Shown: positions 8,346-17,702, counted from the stretch's first letter. The stretch is 64,000 nucleotides of DNA from Imperialibacter sp963977595 (GCF_048007035.1 NZ_CP180355.1:4588001-4652000), one strand, 5' to 3'. The notes: generated by a model from the letters alone, not told the origin. Translations and numbers: made by a program.

Positions 8346-11300
8346 CTATTCGTACCGCAGGGCATGACTTGGATTGACCAGCACTGTTTTGAGCACGGCG
8401 AGCGTCACGCTCAAGCTGGCTATAACAAGGATAATAGCGACGGTGATAGCGTAAGGAACTAGCCCGATAGGCACTCTGTAGGCAAAGCCAGCCAGCCATT
8501 CGTTCATGGTGAAATAGGCAACTGGCAAACCGAGTACGAAGGCTATGGCAATCAGCTTCAGAAAGCTGAAATTTTCTTGCCAGAGCAAATTGCCAATAGA
8601 AGCTCCGAGGATTTTTCTCACTCCCATCTCTTTGGTGCGCTGCACCATCATCAAATAAGCCAGTCCAACGAGTCCCATGGCGGCAAGCAATAAAGCAATG
8701 CCAGCAAAGAGGTTAAATACCCTGAGCCCCTGTTTTTCCGCTGTATACAATTGCTGGTTTTTCTGATCGAGGAAATAGGCTTCATAGCCAAACTTCTGTT
8801 CAAAACCTGTGTAGATCTTGCCAATCTGTGCAACTGCCTGCTGGATATTTCCGCCATCTAATTTTACAAGCAGAAAGTTAAGTTCGTCGTAATCGACCGT
8901 TATCAGTAGAGGCTGGATGGGCACATGCAGCGACTGAAAATGGAAGTCTTTTACTAAGCCCACCACTATACCATCTAGCGCTGCATCCTCGTCATCCCAG
9001 AGCAACCTGCTACCGACAGGTTCTTCCAGGCCGAGGCCTTTTGCGGCTGTTTCGTTCAATATGTAAGACCTGCCAAGGGAGTCCATGCTGTTCGACTTGT
9101 CAAACCACCTTCCTGATACCAGTTCCAGTCCAAGTGGGTCTTTAGCATCGAAATCTACTCCCATTTCTGACACGTCCACATTGATGTCCGGTACGCCAAT
9201 TTGAAAGATGCCATTTTGGTTAAATTGGGTGCCGGGAAGGTTCGAAACTGCTCCCATGTCGATAACGCCAGGTACCATACTAATCTCGTTTTTTATGGCC
9301 TCCAGGCTTTCTACCACATTTCTGCTTTTGAGTTCGACCACGAGCACCTGCTGATCGTCGTATCCAAGGGGCACCTGCTCCAGGTAATTTACCTGCAACA
9401 CCAGGATGGTGCTGCCAAAAATGAGAATGGCCGAAACAGAAAATTGAATCACTACCAGCGTCTTCCTTACCCAACTGCTTTTGGTGCCAGTCACAAATTT
9501 TCCTTTTAATATTTCGCCGGCTTTGATTCTGGATACCGTGAGGGCCGGATACAGGCCGGCGATGGTTCCGACAACAACCACTACTAAAAGGCCAAGAAAT
9601 GTATTGAGTGTGGTGAACAGATCACTGTAAATGAATGGCTTTCCAGTTAAGCTTTTGAAGCCGTCGAAAGCCAGCAGGGCCAGCAAATAGGCCAAGCCTA
9701 AGGAAAGCAAACAGGTGAAAATGCCTTCGGACAGAAACTGCCAGGAGATACCCGTTCTGTTGGCTCCAAGTGTTCTTCGCACACCTACCTCTTTGGCCCT
9801 TTCGAAAGCCCGGGCGGTAGACAAGTTGATAAAATTGATGGAGACAATAGCCAGAATGAATGCGATGGCAGCCACAAGTATATAAACGTACACAATGTTG
9901 CCATTGGCTTCCAATTCCCAGCGGATATGTGATTTGAGATGGATGTCAGTGATGGGTTGCAGGTCGAATCGAATCTCACCACTTTCGAATCCAGCGTACC
10001 AATGGTCGTTGATATGACCATTTCGATACATCCACTCTGGAATTTTTCTTTGCAGGGCAGCAGCATCCGCACCAGCCTGTAGTTTTAAATAGTTGAAATG
10101 GCCATAGTCGTCCCACTGAAACCAGGAGTCGGTTGGATCCATGTATTTCAAAGTGACATATGAGATGATGAAATTGGGATGAAAATGCGATGTCGCCGGG
10201 GCGTCTTCCATGATGCCTGTTATGATCACGGGATGGCCTTCGGCATCTACTTCAAGCACTTTACCGAGGGGATTCTCGTCGCCAAAGTACTTTTTAGCCA
10301 TAGATGACGAGATGATCATACCGCCGATTTCTTTCAGCGCTGCATCGGGGTTGCCCACCAGCAGCCTAAAGTCAAAAACCTTGAAGAAAGTGCTGTCGGC
10401 AGCATAGCCATCCGGCTCCCGGAACATAACGTCCTTCTCAGGGTTTCGGATATACATCGACTGCTTGGTAAGCCCTGGCCCATAAAGAGGGGTAAGAGAA
10501 ACTGCCGCTTCCACCTCGGGAAACTCTTTCATCATTTCCTGTGCCATGGGGTGAGGCGTGCGGGTTTGCGGATTGCTTGACATGAAAGCGATCCGGTATA
10601 TGTCCTTGGCCCTTTGATGAAATCTGTCGTACGACAGTTCATGCTGGATGTAAATAAAGATGAGCATGGCGCTGGCCATTCCTATAACCAGTCCTGACAA
10701 ATTGATGAAGGTAAAGGCCTTCTTTCTTGTCAGGTTTCTAAAGTAAACTTTGATGAAGTTGTTAAGCATGATACCTGTGATTTGTAGTGAACCAAAAGTA
10801 CCCTGCGTAACGTGGTTTTGACGTATGTTGGCCTCATGTCGGCGTTCGAGATCATCATGTCGAACGTCCCGATCCCTGTATTGCGATGGCGTGAGGCCGG
10901 TAAATTTCTTGAAAACAGTGTTGAAGGAAGATTTGGACATGTAGCCGACCATTTCACCTATCTCCTCAATCCTCAGTGCCTTATTCTCTTCCTTTCGAAG
11001 CAATTTTTTAGCTTCCAGCACTCTGTGGTAGGCCATTAGGTCAAAGAAACTCATGCCCTTGGTTTCGTTGATCACCTGAGAAAGCTGATGCGGAGATGCG
11101 AACACTTTTTTGGCCAGTCCGGCCAGGGAGGCGTCGGGCTCCAGCGCATATTTCTTTTCTGTCAGCTGGTGATCGAGGGCATTCATGATCCTGTATTTTT
11201 CAGGCTGATCGAGAGATGAGCTGCCGTACTTCTGCTCGCTTTTCAGTGGCTCATGTGCACCTGGCCCCGAAAAGTACCAGGCCGATTGAGTGGAGAGCGC

Positions 11301-11843
11301 AAAAGCGCAAATGATGAACAACATTTGTGGTGATGCCGCTGGCCAAATTTCCCATAGAACGACCGTTATTATCATGGCGGCCATCATCAGGAAGAAGAAC
11401 TTCAGCCAGATTACCTTCTTGCTGCCGGAGCCAGGGGTGTCGATGCCTTTGAGTCTGGAATAAAATAAATAGGTTTTGATAAGTGCGTAAGCCTCCCACA
11501 TCAAATAGATGGCAGTCACAGGCCCGGCGACTGAAGGAATCATATAACCGACAATGCCTATAAAAAGAGGAGGTAGCAGTTGGAGGGTGTATAACCTGGG
11601 AATTGGTTTTTCAAAGAAGGTCAGCAGCAAGCCCCTGAAGAGAAATGGAGCTGGCAAAACCAGGTAGAGACTGAATGCCGACTCAAAGTAGAAAACCAGG
11701 CTGAGGATCGTTATCCAAGCCCAGGCGTAAGTGAGCCATTGTGCGTAGGGGATAACTCTCTTCCTCAGGGCGCCAAAAGTAAGCATCGTCATTTGCCCAA
11801 TGGCGATCAGCAGAATAATTTCGGAGTATCCCAAGTTTGGCAT
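8346..11843 (-). CDS. Fusion of membrane AraC-type regulator and FtsX-like ABC permease
   Basis: One uninterrupted frame of 1165 residues. Residues 1-210 form about six to seven membrane helices, and residues about 230-340 are an AraC-type double helix-turn-helix ending in 'FNTVFKKFTGLTPSQYRD'. After a polar linker of about 35 residues, residue 359 is a Met (ATG at 10769) that starts a full-length Bacteroidota MacB/FtsX permease: 'MLNNFIKVYFRNLTRKKAFTF', first transmembrane helix, large extracytoplasmic MacB_PCD domain, three helices (about 640-750), a second extracytoplasmic domain, three more helices and the usual C-terminus ALRYE. Each half has the length normal for a free-standing protein, so this looks like two adjacent genes joined by loss of a stop. 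Internal initiation at 10769 remains possible. No ATPase gene is adjacent. Confidence 0.85.
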   Translation of the reverse strand: MPNLGYSEIILLIAIGQMTMLTFGALRKRVIPYAQWLTYAWAWITILSLVFYFESAFSLYLVLPAPFLFRGLLLTFFEKPIPRLYTLQLLPPLFIGIVGYMIPSVAGPVTAIYLMWEAYALIKTYLFYSRLKGIDTPGSGSKKVIWLKFFFLMMAAMIITVVLWEIWPAASPQMLFIICAFALSTQSAWYFSGPGAHEPLKSEQKYGSSSLDQPEKYRIMNALDHQLTEKKYALEPDASLAGLAKKVFASPHQLSQVINETKGMSFFDLMAYHRVLEAKKLLRKEENKALRIEEIGEMVGYMSKSSFNTVFKKFTGLTPSQYRDRDVRHDDLERRHEANIRQNHVTQGTFGSLQITGIMLNNFIKVYFRNLTRKKAFTFINLSGLVIGMASAMLIFIYIQHELSYDRFHQRAKDIYRIAFMSSNPQTRTPHPMAQEMMKEFPEVEAAVSLTPLYGPGLTKQSMYIRNPEKDVMFREPDGYAADSTFFKVFDFRLLVGNPDAALKEIGGMIISSSMAKKYFGDENPLGKVLEVDAEGHPVIITGIMEDAPATSHFHPNFIISYVTLKYMDPTDSWFQWDDYGHFNYLKLQAGADAAALQRKIPEWMYRNGHINDHWYAGFESGEIRFDLQPITDIHLKSHIRWELEANGNIVYVYILVAAIAFILAIVSINFINLSTARAFERAKEVGVRRTLGANRTGISWQFLSEGIFTCLLSLGLAYLLALLAFDGFKSLTGKPFIYSDLFTTLNTFLGLLVVVVVGTIAGLYPALTVSRIKAGEILKGKFVTGTKSSWVRKTLVVIQFSVSAILIFGSTILVLQVNYLEQVPLGYDDQQVLVVELKSRNVVESLEAIKNEISMVPGVIDMGAVSNLPGTQFNQNGIFQIGVPDINVDVSEMGVDFDAKDPLGLELVSGRWFDKSNSMDSLGRSYILNETAAKGLGLEEPVGSRLLWDDEDAALDGIVVGLVKDFHFQSLHVPIQPLLITVDYDELNFLLVKLDGGNIQQAVAQIGKIYTGFEQKFGYEAYFLDQKNQQLYTAEKQGLRVFNLFAGIALLLAAMGLVGLAYLMMVQRTKEMGVRKILGASIGNLLWQENFSFLKLIAIAFVLGLPVAYFTMNEWLAGFAYRVPIGLVPYAITVAIILVIASLSVTLAVLKTVLVNPSHALRYE

Positions 11844-11908
11844 TTTCTGGTAATGAATGGCGTGCTTTTGTGAAGGAAAGCAAAACTAGCCCCCATCCAC
11901 CACATTAT

Positions 11909-12580
11909 CTATTCCTTGCTTTTATTTAGAAACTCATCAAAGGGATGCAATACTTTGAAGACTTTGGCCGCGTGATCTAAAAAACCGTCGGCAACAACCT
12001 GGCTGTCGCTTGGCTTATGGGTAGCCAGAAAGCTCTTTTGCCTCAAAAGCGCTATTTCCGGGTGGTCAGCATCGTAGCCCTTGGGTGTTGTTTTCAGACT
12101 TTCGCCTTCAATCTGACCAAAAGTGGCTTTGAAGTCTTTGCTGTCAAGTATTTTATGCAGCTCAGCTCCGTTATAATCTATCTCCTGCCTGATGCTCTTC
12201 AGCCAGTCTTTCTCCGGCAGGTAGGCACCACCGGCAAGCATTGAACCGCCTGGTTCCAAATGGATATAATAACCAGCCCTGGTATGGATCTCAGACCTTT
12301 TAGCTGCCGCCGTCACATGGGCACCAAAGTGCGTTTTGTAGGGCGACTTGTCTTTGGAAAAGCGCACATCCCGGTAAATGCGGAAGACACAATCTTTGGC
12401 TTTGTGGTGGCCTATTGTGGGATCAAACTCAACGATTTTTGCAATAAGGGCATCTATGAAAACTTCGAATTCAGCTTTTGCGGCTTCATACCTCTTCTTG
12501 TTTTCTGTGAACCACTCCCGGTTGTTGTTGTCTTTGAGTTCTTTTAGGAATTGAAAAGTGGATTTGGATATCCCTGGCAT
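11909..12580 (-). CDS. DUF2461 family protein
   Basis: 223 residues matching the DUF2461 (TIGR02453) family along its whole length. Typical parts are the N-terminal 'FLKELKDNNNREWFTENKKRYE', the central 'FRIYRDVRFSKDKSPYKTHFGA' and 'GYYIHLEPGGSMLAGGAYLPE'. The family is cytoplasmic, widespread and without an assigned reaction. No operon partner is evident; a 65-bp gap separates it from the AraC-permease gene and 84 bp from the TonB gene. Confidence 0.85.
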   Translation of the reverse strand: MPGISKSTFQFLKELKDNNNREWFTENKKRYEAAKAEFEVFIDALIAKIVEFDPTIGHHKAKDCVFRIYRDVRFSKDKSPYKTHFGAHVTAAAKRSEIHTRAGYYIHLEPGGSMLAGGAYLPEKDWLKSIRQEIDYNGAELHKILDSKDFKATFGQIEGESLKTTPKGYDADHPEIALLRQKSFLATHKPSDSQVVADGFLDHAAKVFKVLHPFDEFLNKSKE

Positions 12581-12664
12581 AGCGATCAGCTTGGTTAGAT
12601 GAATGGTTCTGATACATAAATCTAATCAAAGCTTTCAAAAGACAGAACTCACTTAAGCTTTATT

Positions 12665-13384
12665 CTAGTTAGTGTTCTTGACCTTTAGTGCCCGGTAGTA
12701 GTCTCTGATATTGAACGAGACAGGCAGCACCATTCTCACAAACACTGGTTGTCCGTTTTGCTTGCCAGGTGTCCATTTAGGCCCTTCTTTTATGAGCCTG
12801 ATGGCTTCTTCGTTGCACGTCTTGCACAATCCACGCTGTACCTTGATGGCATCAATACTGCCGTCTTTGTTGACCACAAACTGCAGGAATACCTTTCCCT
12901 CTTTCTTCTGTTGAAGTGCATCGGGCGGATAGTTCATGTTTTGCTCAAGGTAGGTAGTGTAGTTTTTCATGCCACCTACCGGCTCGGGGTTTTTGTCAAC
13001 TATAGAATATACTTTCAGGTCCACACCACCTTCCATTACCTGTTCACCCCATTCGCCCAAACTCGCCTCATACACTTTTTTTGAGGCTTGCATCAGCGAA
13101 TCTTTTTTTGCGGGTTCGGGCGTTTCTCTGGAAAGGCTTTCCAGACTTTTGCTTACTGCGTAGTAGAGCTGGTTATTGGTAAAGTAGTTGTTAGAGACAA
13201 TGGAATCGAACATGGCGACTACCTGCTGCCACTTGCCTTGTTTGAAGGACGTGACAGCGGAATCGATATGTCCCCCCGTTAGGCTTGGGTTCTTGCTGTC
13301 ATCGGGGTAAGCCGATCCCGGTTTTTGTGCCGAAGCGAACAATGGGATGGCAGTAACAGCCAGGAAATATAAAACTTTCAACAT
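12665..13384 (-). CDS. Energy transducer TonB-type periplasmic protein
   Basis: 239 residues with a signal peptide (MLKVLYFLAVTAIPLFASAQ). The last about 85 residues form a TonB C-terminal domain: 'YPPDALQQKKEGKVFLQFVVNKDGSIDAIKVQ' and 'EEAIRLIKEGPKWTPGKQNG'. The middle (residues 35-130) is helical and reads like a TPR-like unit. No N-terminal membrane anchor beyond the signal is seen, so it may be a periplasmic TonB-domain protein rather than a classical ExbB/D-coupled transducer. A pair of Cys (CKTC) lies inside the TonB domain. Confidence 0.8.
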   Translation of the reverse strand: MLKVLYFLAVTAIPLFASAQKPGSAYPDDSKNPSLTGGHIDSAVTSFKQGKWQQVVAMFDSIVSNNYFTNNQLYYAVSKSLESLSRETPEPAKKDSLMQASKKVYEASLGEWGEQVMEGGVDLKVYSIVDKNPEPVGGMKNYTTYLEQNMNYPPDALQQKKEGKVFLQFVVNKDGSIDAIKVQRGLCKTCNEEAIRLIKEGPKWTPGKQNGQPVFVRMVLPVSFNIRDYYRALKVKNTN

Positions 13385-13417
13385 GAGTTTTCGAAGGTAT
13401 AAAAAGAGAATGACTCT

Positions 13418-13438
13418 GCCATCTTTGAAAGAGATGGC
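13418..13438 (-). terminator. Possible weak terminator after DUF5655 gene
   Basis: GCCATCT (13418-13424) pairs with AGATGGC (13432-13438). On the minus strand the hairpin is followed after about 15 bases by a CTTTTT stretch just before the TonB gene. The T tract is displaced, so confidence is low. Confidence 0.3.
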
Positions 13439-13570
13439 TGGCGATCTTCACCTGTCAGGAGGTGGTATTTGAATTTGCCTGATCATGATAAAAAAATGAG
13501 ATGAAAGCTTTTACGTAGTGACCTTCAGAAGGTTTTGAAAATGGCTGCGATAAATCAGGTTGCCAATTGC

Positions 13571-14002
13571 TTACCAGTCGTTGAACGCTTTGTTGCCATA
13601 GTCCAGTGCCAGTTTCATGTACTTTTTTACCTCGTCGTTGATGTCGTCTTTGTGCATTAGCCGCAGGTAGTGCTGGTAAACTTCGTAGCCGGGTACTTCA
13701 CCAATGCGATGGAAGCAAAGGTTGTCTTCGTATTTTCTGGGTAAAGTGAGGGCAACGTCAATAAACTCTTTGCCCACTCGTGGGATGTAACCAAACCTTA
13801 TCTTCGCACCAAAACCAATCTGGGTTTTGGCGGGGTGCACCTCAAAGTCGCCAATTTGCTTGTACTGATCAATGAAGTAGTAAAACAGCTCTACTATTTC
13901 TGGCTTTCGTCTTTCCAGAAAACTTTCCAGCGTACGGTCGTTGCAGGAGTGGTATTGGTTTTCCCTGGAAAAGCTATGGTTGCATAGGGGGCACGTCCAC
14001 AT
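13571..14002 (-). CDS. DUF5655-domain protein with N-terminal zinc-ribbon-like motif
   Basis: 143 residues. The N-terminus has a Cys/His cluster (C4, C7, H18, C20: 'WTCPLCNHSFSRENQYHSC') that could bind zinc. The rest matches DUF5655, a small domain often found as a DNA- or nucleotide-associated tail: 'EIVELFYYFIDQYKQIGDFEVHPAKTQIGF' and 'FIDVALTLPRKYED'. The biochemical role is unknown. It is 13 bp downstream of the PhnA-type gene and probably cotranscribed with it. Confidence 0.75.
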   Translation of the reverse strand: MWTCPLCNHSFSRENQYHSCNDRTLESFLERRKPEIVELFYYFIDQYKQIGDFEVHPAKTQIGFGAKIRFGYIPRVGKEFIDVALTLPRKYEDNLCFHRIGEVPGYEVYQHYLRLMHKDDINDEVKKYMKLALDYGNKAFNDW

Positions 14003-14015
14003 GATTTACCGGCAG

Positions 14016-14591
14016 CTATGACTTCTTCAGAAACTTTGTCAGAAGCACCAACTGCTGGCCATTCACCTTGCCTTCGATTTGCTCTGCATTGTCGGCTACC
14101 AGCGAAATATTGCGCACCGCCGTGCCACGCTTGGCTGTAAAGCCGCCTCCTTTTACATCCAGGTCTTTTACGAGCACCACTGTATCGCCATTGGCCAGGG
14201 TTACGCCGTTGCTGTCCTTGTGGACGACGGCCACTTCTCCGTCTTGCATCAGAGTAGCCTGGGCCCATTTCAGCTCCGTTTCTTCCATGTACATCATGTC
14301 GAGCAGATCCTGGGGCCAGCCTTCGCCTCTTAAACCATGAAGGACTCGATAGGCTTGTACCTTTACGGCTGATACTTCGCTCCAGATGGTGTCGTTGAGG
14401 CAGCGCCAGTGGTTGGGGTCGGCTGGCTCACTTTCGTTGAGTTGGGCCTGACATTTACCACACACCAGGATGCTGTTGTCGAGGGTTTCGCTCTCGCCAG
14501 GTGATACGAGATAGACAGAGAGGTTTTCTGTGGCTTGGCAAAGCTCACACTTTGATTCACTTCTTGCTTCGAGTTCGGATGCTACGCTCAT
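14016..14591 (-). CDS. PhnA/YjdM-type zinc-ribbon protein
   Basis: 191 residues. Two CxxC pairs (C15/C18 and C44/C47) form the N-terminal zinc ribbon. The C-terminal 70 residues are the PhnA domain: 'VVHKDSNGVTLANGDTVVLVKDLDVKGGGFTAKRGT' and 'IEGKVNGQQLVLLTKFLKK'. Despite the name, members of this family are not needed for phosphonate use in general; the cellular role is unsettled. It is followed by the DUF5655 gene after 13 bp. Confidence 0.85.
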   Translation of the reverse strand: MSVASELEARSESKCELCQATENLSVYLVSPGESETLDNSILVCGKCQAQLNESEPADPNHWRCLNDTIWSEVSAVKVQAYRVLHGLRGEGWPQDLLDMMYMEETELKWAQATLMQDGEVAVVHKDSNGVTLANGDTVVLVKDLDVKGGGFTAKRGTAVRNISLVADNAEQIEGKVNGQQLVLLTKFLKKS

Positions 14592-14674
14592 GGTATTGGT
14601 TTAAGAGAGCGCAAAAATACGGATTTTTAATGGAGGGAGGTAGCCGTATTGATAACAGCAATTTCAATAAGAAC

Positions 14675-14751
14675 CGTCACCTCGAATCCCGAAGGGGAAC
14701 CGACGTAGAACGGGTCTCCCTTGAGGAAAACAGAGTCGGATCGAGGTGACG
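14675..14751. repeat. Candidate REP/MITE-like element with 11-bp terminal inverted repeats
   Basis: CGTCACCTCGA (14675-14685) and its exact reverse complement (14741-14751) bound a 77-bp GC-richer segment. The inner flanks are also partly complementary (ATCCCGA against TCGGA). It lies in the 183-bp gap between the FKBP and PhnA genes and contains no ORF. I see no second copy in this window. It could instead be a long terminator-like hairpin of the FKBP gene. Confidence 0.45.
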
Positions 14752-14774
14752 TTACTTGCTATTGATGTTGTTCG

Positions 14775-15254
14775 TTAATGATGGTGTCCACCCGGGCCAT
14801 GCACGTGGCCGTGGGCCAGTTCGTCTTTGCTCGCATCACGCACGTCGAGCACCTCTACCGAAAAGTTCAGCTCAACACCTGCCAGCGCATGGTTGCCGTC
14901 GATGGTGATGCCATCCATTTCTACTTTGGTCACGGTCACCACCTGCTGCCCGTTTTTAGTGCCTGCATTGAACTGCATGCCCACTTCCACTTTTTGGTCG
15001 CCGAAAGCTGAGCGTGGCATCTTCTGGATCATTCGCCCGTCACGAACGCCATAGCCTTTCTCAGGGCTCACTTTAATTTCTACTTTGTCTCCTTTTACTT
15101 TTCCATCCAGGCCTTCTTCCATGCCAGGAATCAGGTTGCCAATGCCATGAATGTATAGTAAGGGCTGATCACCAACGCTTGAGTCAAGCGTGGTGCCTTC
15201 GTTGTCCTTAAGTGTGTAGTGGATGGAAACCACTTTTTCTTTGCCGATTTTCAT
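14775..15254 (-). CDS. SlyD-like FKBP-type peptidyl-prolyl isomerase
   Basis: 159 residues. The FKBP half-domains 'VVSIHYTLKDNEGTTLDSS' and 'PLLYIHGIGNLIPGMEEGLDGKVKGDKVEI' are separated by the inserted IF chaperone flap (about residues 65-130), and FKBP strands return in 'AGVELNFSVEVLDVRDAS'. The C-terminus is His-rich (AHGHVHGPGGHHH), as in metal-binding SlyD proteins. It isomerises X-Pro bonds and helps folding; the His tail may bind nickel or other metals. The start ATG at 15254 gives MKIGKEKVVSI, the usual N-terminus. Confidence 0.92.
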   Translation of the reverse strand: MKIGKEKVVSIHYTLKDNEGTTLDSSVGDQPLLYIHGIGNLIPGMEEGLDGKVKGDKVEIKVSPEKGYGVRDGRMIQKMPRSAFGDQKVEVGMQFNAGTKNGQQVVTVTKVEMDGITIDGNHALAGVELNFSVEVLDVRDASKDELAHGHVHGPGGHHH

Positions 15255-15370
15255 TCGTTAACTTCAATTTGTGAATTAATAAAAGGTGAAAGGTAGGAAA
15301 AAAGTTTACACGGGGGCTTTTTTGATGAGAGACTAGTTGGTGACAACTGGCGTTTGATAAGCGAGACTGT

Positions 15371-16126
15371 CTAGTATTTATTCAGCGAATCGTAATAGCT
15401 GACGAGGGAGACAAGCCCCTCCCGGTTCTTTTTGAGCTTATTTTTTTTTGAGTAGCGAAGAAGCTCCTCATGATGACCGGGGAGCAGATTGATAAACTTC
15501 TTAAGTTTTCTGACTTCGCTCATGCCAGCATTTTCAGTTGTAAAGTAAAAGCGTTGCTCAAAGTCCTCTGCAAGAAATTTGAACCCCGTCGGAGTGCTTT
15601 CAGCTGCACTCAGATAGCTGCTTCCAACAGGGACATAAATTGGTGTCTTCTGATTTGAACTTGCGGCATCCTGCATGATGCCAGGGTCAGGTTTGTAGAT
15701 TTCCTTTGCGAGCAGCTCGTTCTGGCCTCGTCTCAGTAACTCAAAAAAACCGAATCTGGTTACTCCCTTGAACTCAAATGCCCTGGAAACCAGCACCAAC
15801 TTTCCGATGTGTATTTCGCTGGCGCCACTGGTTGGGCGAATCTCAAACACGTTATCCCCACTCTTGATTTCAATGGCATCGCTGAGTTTATGGTACCTCA
15901 TCAGCAATGTGTCTGATGGCAGGTCATCGCCCATAAATATTAGGCCTTTTTTGAACTCATCATTGGGATAATATAAGCCAGCGAAGTGTTGCCTGGGCTT
16001 CCCCATCATTTTGTAGTAGGTGATGTGTTTTCTGTAGTCAACTGTTTGAAAGCTGGACGCACCATTAGATTGGGCAACTGTGTAACCGGCGCTAAAAAAT
16101 ATAAGTAGTAGCAAATATGCTCTCAT
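15371..16126 (-). CDS. Secreted protein of unknown function
   Basis: 251 residues with a signal peptide (MRAYLLLLIFFSAGYTVAQ). The body is beta-rich in its first 150 residues (alternating 'GLIFMGDDLPSDTLLMRYHKL', 'KLVLVSRAFEFKGVTRFGFFELLRRG') and has a basic helical tail (RKLKKFINLL...KKNKLKKNREGLVSLVSYYDSLNKY). I recognise no domain. This type of small secreted Bacteroidota protein is usually periplasmic or surface associated. It stands alone between the FKBP gene and the RND operon. Confidence 0.6.
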   Translation of the reverse strand: MRAYLLLLIFFSAGYTVAQSNGASSFQTVDYRKHITYYKMMGKPRQHFAGLYYPNDEFKKGLIFMGDDLPSDTLLMRYHKLSDAIEIKSGDNVFEIRPTSGASEIHIGKLVLVSRAFEFKGVTRFGFFELLRRGQNELLAKEIYKPDPGIMQDAASSNQKTPIYVPVGSSYLSAAESTPTGFKFLAEDFEQRFYFTTENAGMSEVRKLKKFINLLPGHHEELLRYSKKNKLKKNREGLVSLVSYYDSLNKY

Positions 16127-16232
16127 GCTGTGTGGAATCGGGAAGACAAATTAACTATCCGCAGCCAGAGATGCCAGCAACCGACGTTGTCAAAAGAACA
16201 GCATCTTCGTTAGGTAGGCTCTTTTTACTTCC

Positions 16233-17684
16233 CTACTCTGCCCATCCGCCCCCAAGCGCTTTGTATACGTCCACTTTGGCTTTGAGCTGGTCGGCCCGGA
16301 GCTGTGTTAGCTCCAGCTGCGCCTCCACCATCCTTCGCTGTGCCATGATGACCTCAAGATAGCTGGCATAACCTACTGAAAAAAGGTCGCTGGAGTTGGT
16401 AAACGCCCTTTTTTGCACTTCCACTTCTTCGCTTTTGATAGCCACCCGTTTTCTGATGTTTTCAAAGGCATTATAACTAACATATACCTCATTGAAGGCC
16501 TGTAAGATAGTTTTTTGGTAGTTCAGCACTGCATTGTGTTGCACGCCCTTCGTTTGTGCAAACTGCGCTTTTATTTTTCCCATTTGAAACAATGGAGCCG
16601 ACAATCCGGCACCCAGGGCGTAGATGCCGGAACCCGGCACAAACAGCTTATCGGGCCCAAAGGCCTGAAAGCCAAGTTCTCCGTTGAGGGTTAGTGTGGG
16701 GTAAAAAGCACCTTTGGCTGCGTGAACATCTGCTTTGGCGGCTTCAAGCTCCAGCTCGGCCTTTTTTATGTCGGGACGAAAGGCGAGGAGGTCACCGGGC
16801 AATCCGAGATGCACACTGTCGGGCAGGTGCTGTGCAAGGGTGGTGGAGTTACGCTCAACTTTCTGCGGATATCTTCCTAAAAGAAGATTGATGGCACTTT
16901 CGTTGGCAATGATGGCTTGCTCTATCTCTGGCAACCGTGACTGCGTGTTCAGGAACTGCGCTTCAAACTGGTCTACTGCCAGCTGGTTGACCTTTCCGCC
17001 TATTTTCTGGATTTTGATAAGCTCCATACCGAGCTCCTGAAGCTCAATATTTTGCAGGATGACGGTGCGCTCATTGTCGAGTCCCATCAGCTGAAAGTAA
17101 AGCGTGGCCACTTGAGACACGATTTCGGTTTGCATCCAGTGCATACCTTCTTTTGAAGCCAGCCATCGGGAAAGTGCTGCTTTTTTCTTGTGCCGCAGTT
17201 TGCCCCATATGTCGGCCTCCCAGGCGAAGTTGGGTGCTATTTTGTAGTCGGTGTAAGGCTTCGGTAGTCTTTTGCCTTCTTCAAGCACGGGCTCTGACCG
17301 GTTGGTGTCGTCGTTTCCAACGCCATCCATGGTGTAGTCTCCATACCTTCTAACGCCTGCGCTGCCACCCATGCTCACCTGCGGAAACAATGCCGACCGG
17401 ACAATTCTTGACTGGCTTTGTGCGATGGCAATGCGTTGCAGGGCCATCCTGGCATCCAGGTTGTTTGCCAGCGCCTCTTCAATCAAGTTCACGAGGCTGG
17501 TGTCAGCAAAATAGTCCGACCAATGGAGGGCGGCGTCGCTGATGCCAGTATCGCCCAGGCCATAATCGTTGCCAATGTCTGGCTTGCTGTCGTCCACCTG
17601 TGCTGTGATCACACATCCCTGTGCCGAAATGGCTAAAAGCAAAATCAAAAGATATTTTCGAACAAATAGCTGCATCAATCTCAT
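16233..17684 (-). CDS. TolC/OprM-type outer-membrane efflux lipoprotein
   Basis: About 483 residues from ATG 17684; a TTG at 17690 and an ATG at 17675 are alternatives. A lipoprotein signal (KYLLILLLAISAQGC) is followed by two outer-membrane efflux repeats of the NodT type. Signatures are 'SLVNLIEEALANNLDARMALQRIAIAQSQSRIVRSALFPQV', the NodT segment 'LPGDLLAFRPDIKKAELELEAAKADVHAAKGAFYPTL' and the C-terminal 'VGYASYLEVIMAQRRMVEAQLELTQLRADQ'. It forms the outer-membrane channel of a tripartite pump. It is the last gene of the RND operon, 18 bp behind the pump. Confidence 0.9.
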   Translation of the reverse strand: MRLMQLFVRKYLLILLLAISAQGCVITAQVDDSKPDIGNDYGLGDTGISDAALHWSDYFADTSLVNLIEEALANNLDARMALQRIAIAQSQSRIVRSALFPQVSMGGSAGVRRYGDYTMDGVGNDDTNRSEPVLEEGKRLPKPYTDYKIAPNFAWEADIWGKLRHKKKAALSRWLASKEGMHWMQTEIVSQVATLYFQLMGLDNERTVILQNIELQELGMELIKIQKIGGKVNQLAVDQFEAQFLNTQSRLPEIEQAIIANESAINLLLGRYPQKVERNSTTLAQHLPDSVHLGLPGDLLAFRPDIKKAELELEAAKADVHAAKGAFYPTLTLNGELGFQAFGPDKLFVPGSGIYALGAGLSAPLFQMGKIKAQFAQTKGVQHNAVLNYQKTILQAFNEVYVSYNAFENIRKRVAIKSEEVEVQKRAFTNSSDLFSVGYASYLEVIMAQRRMVEAQLELTQLRADQLKAKVDVYKALGGGWAE

Positions 17685-17702
17685 CGTCAAATCATTTTAC
17701 CA

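Noticed and set aside
8266..8499. N-terminal extension of the FMN reductase
   Set aside because: The extension overlaps the permease gene and has no protein character; the ATG at 8265 gives the normal family N-terminus.
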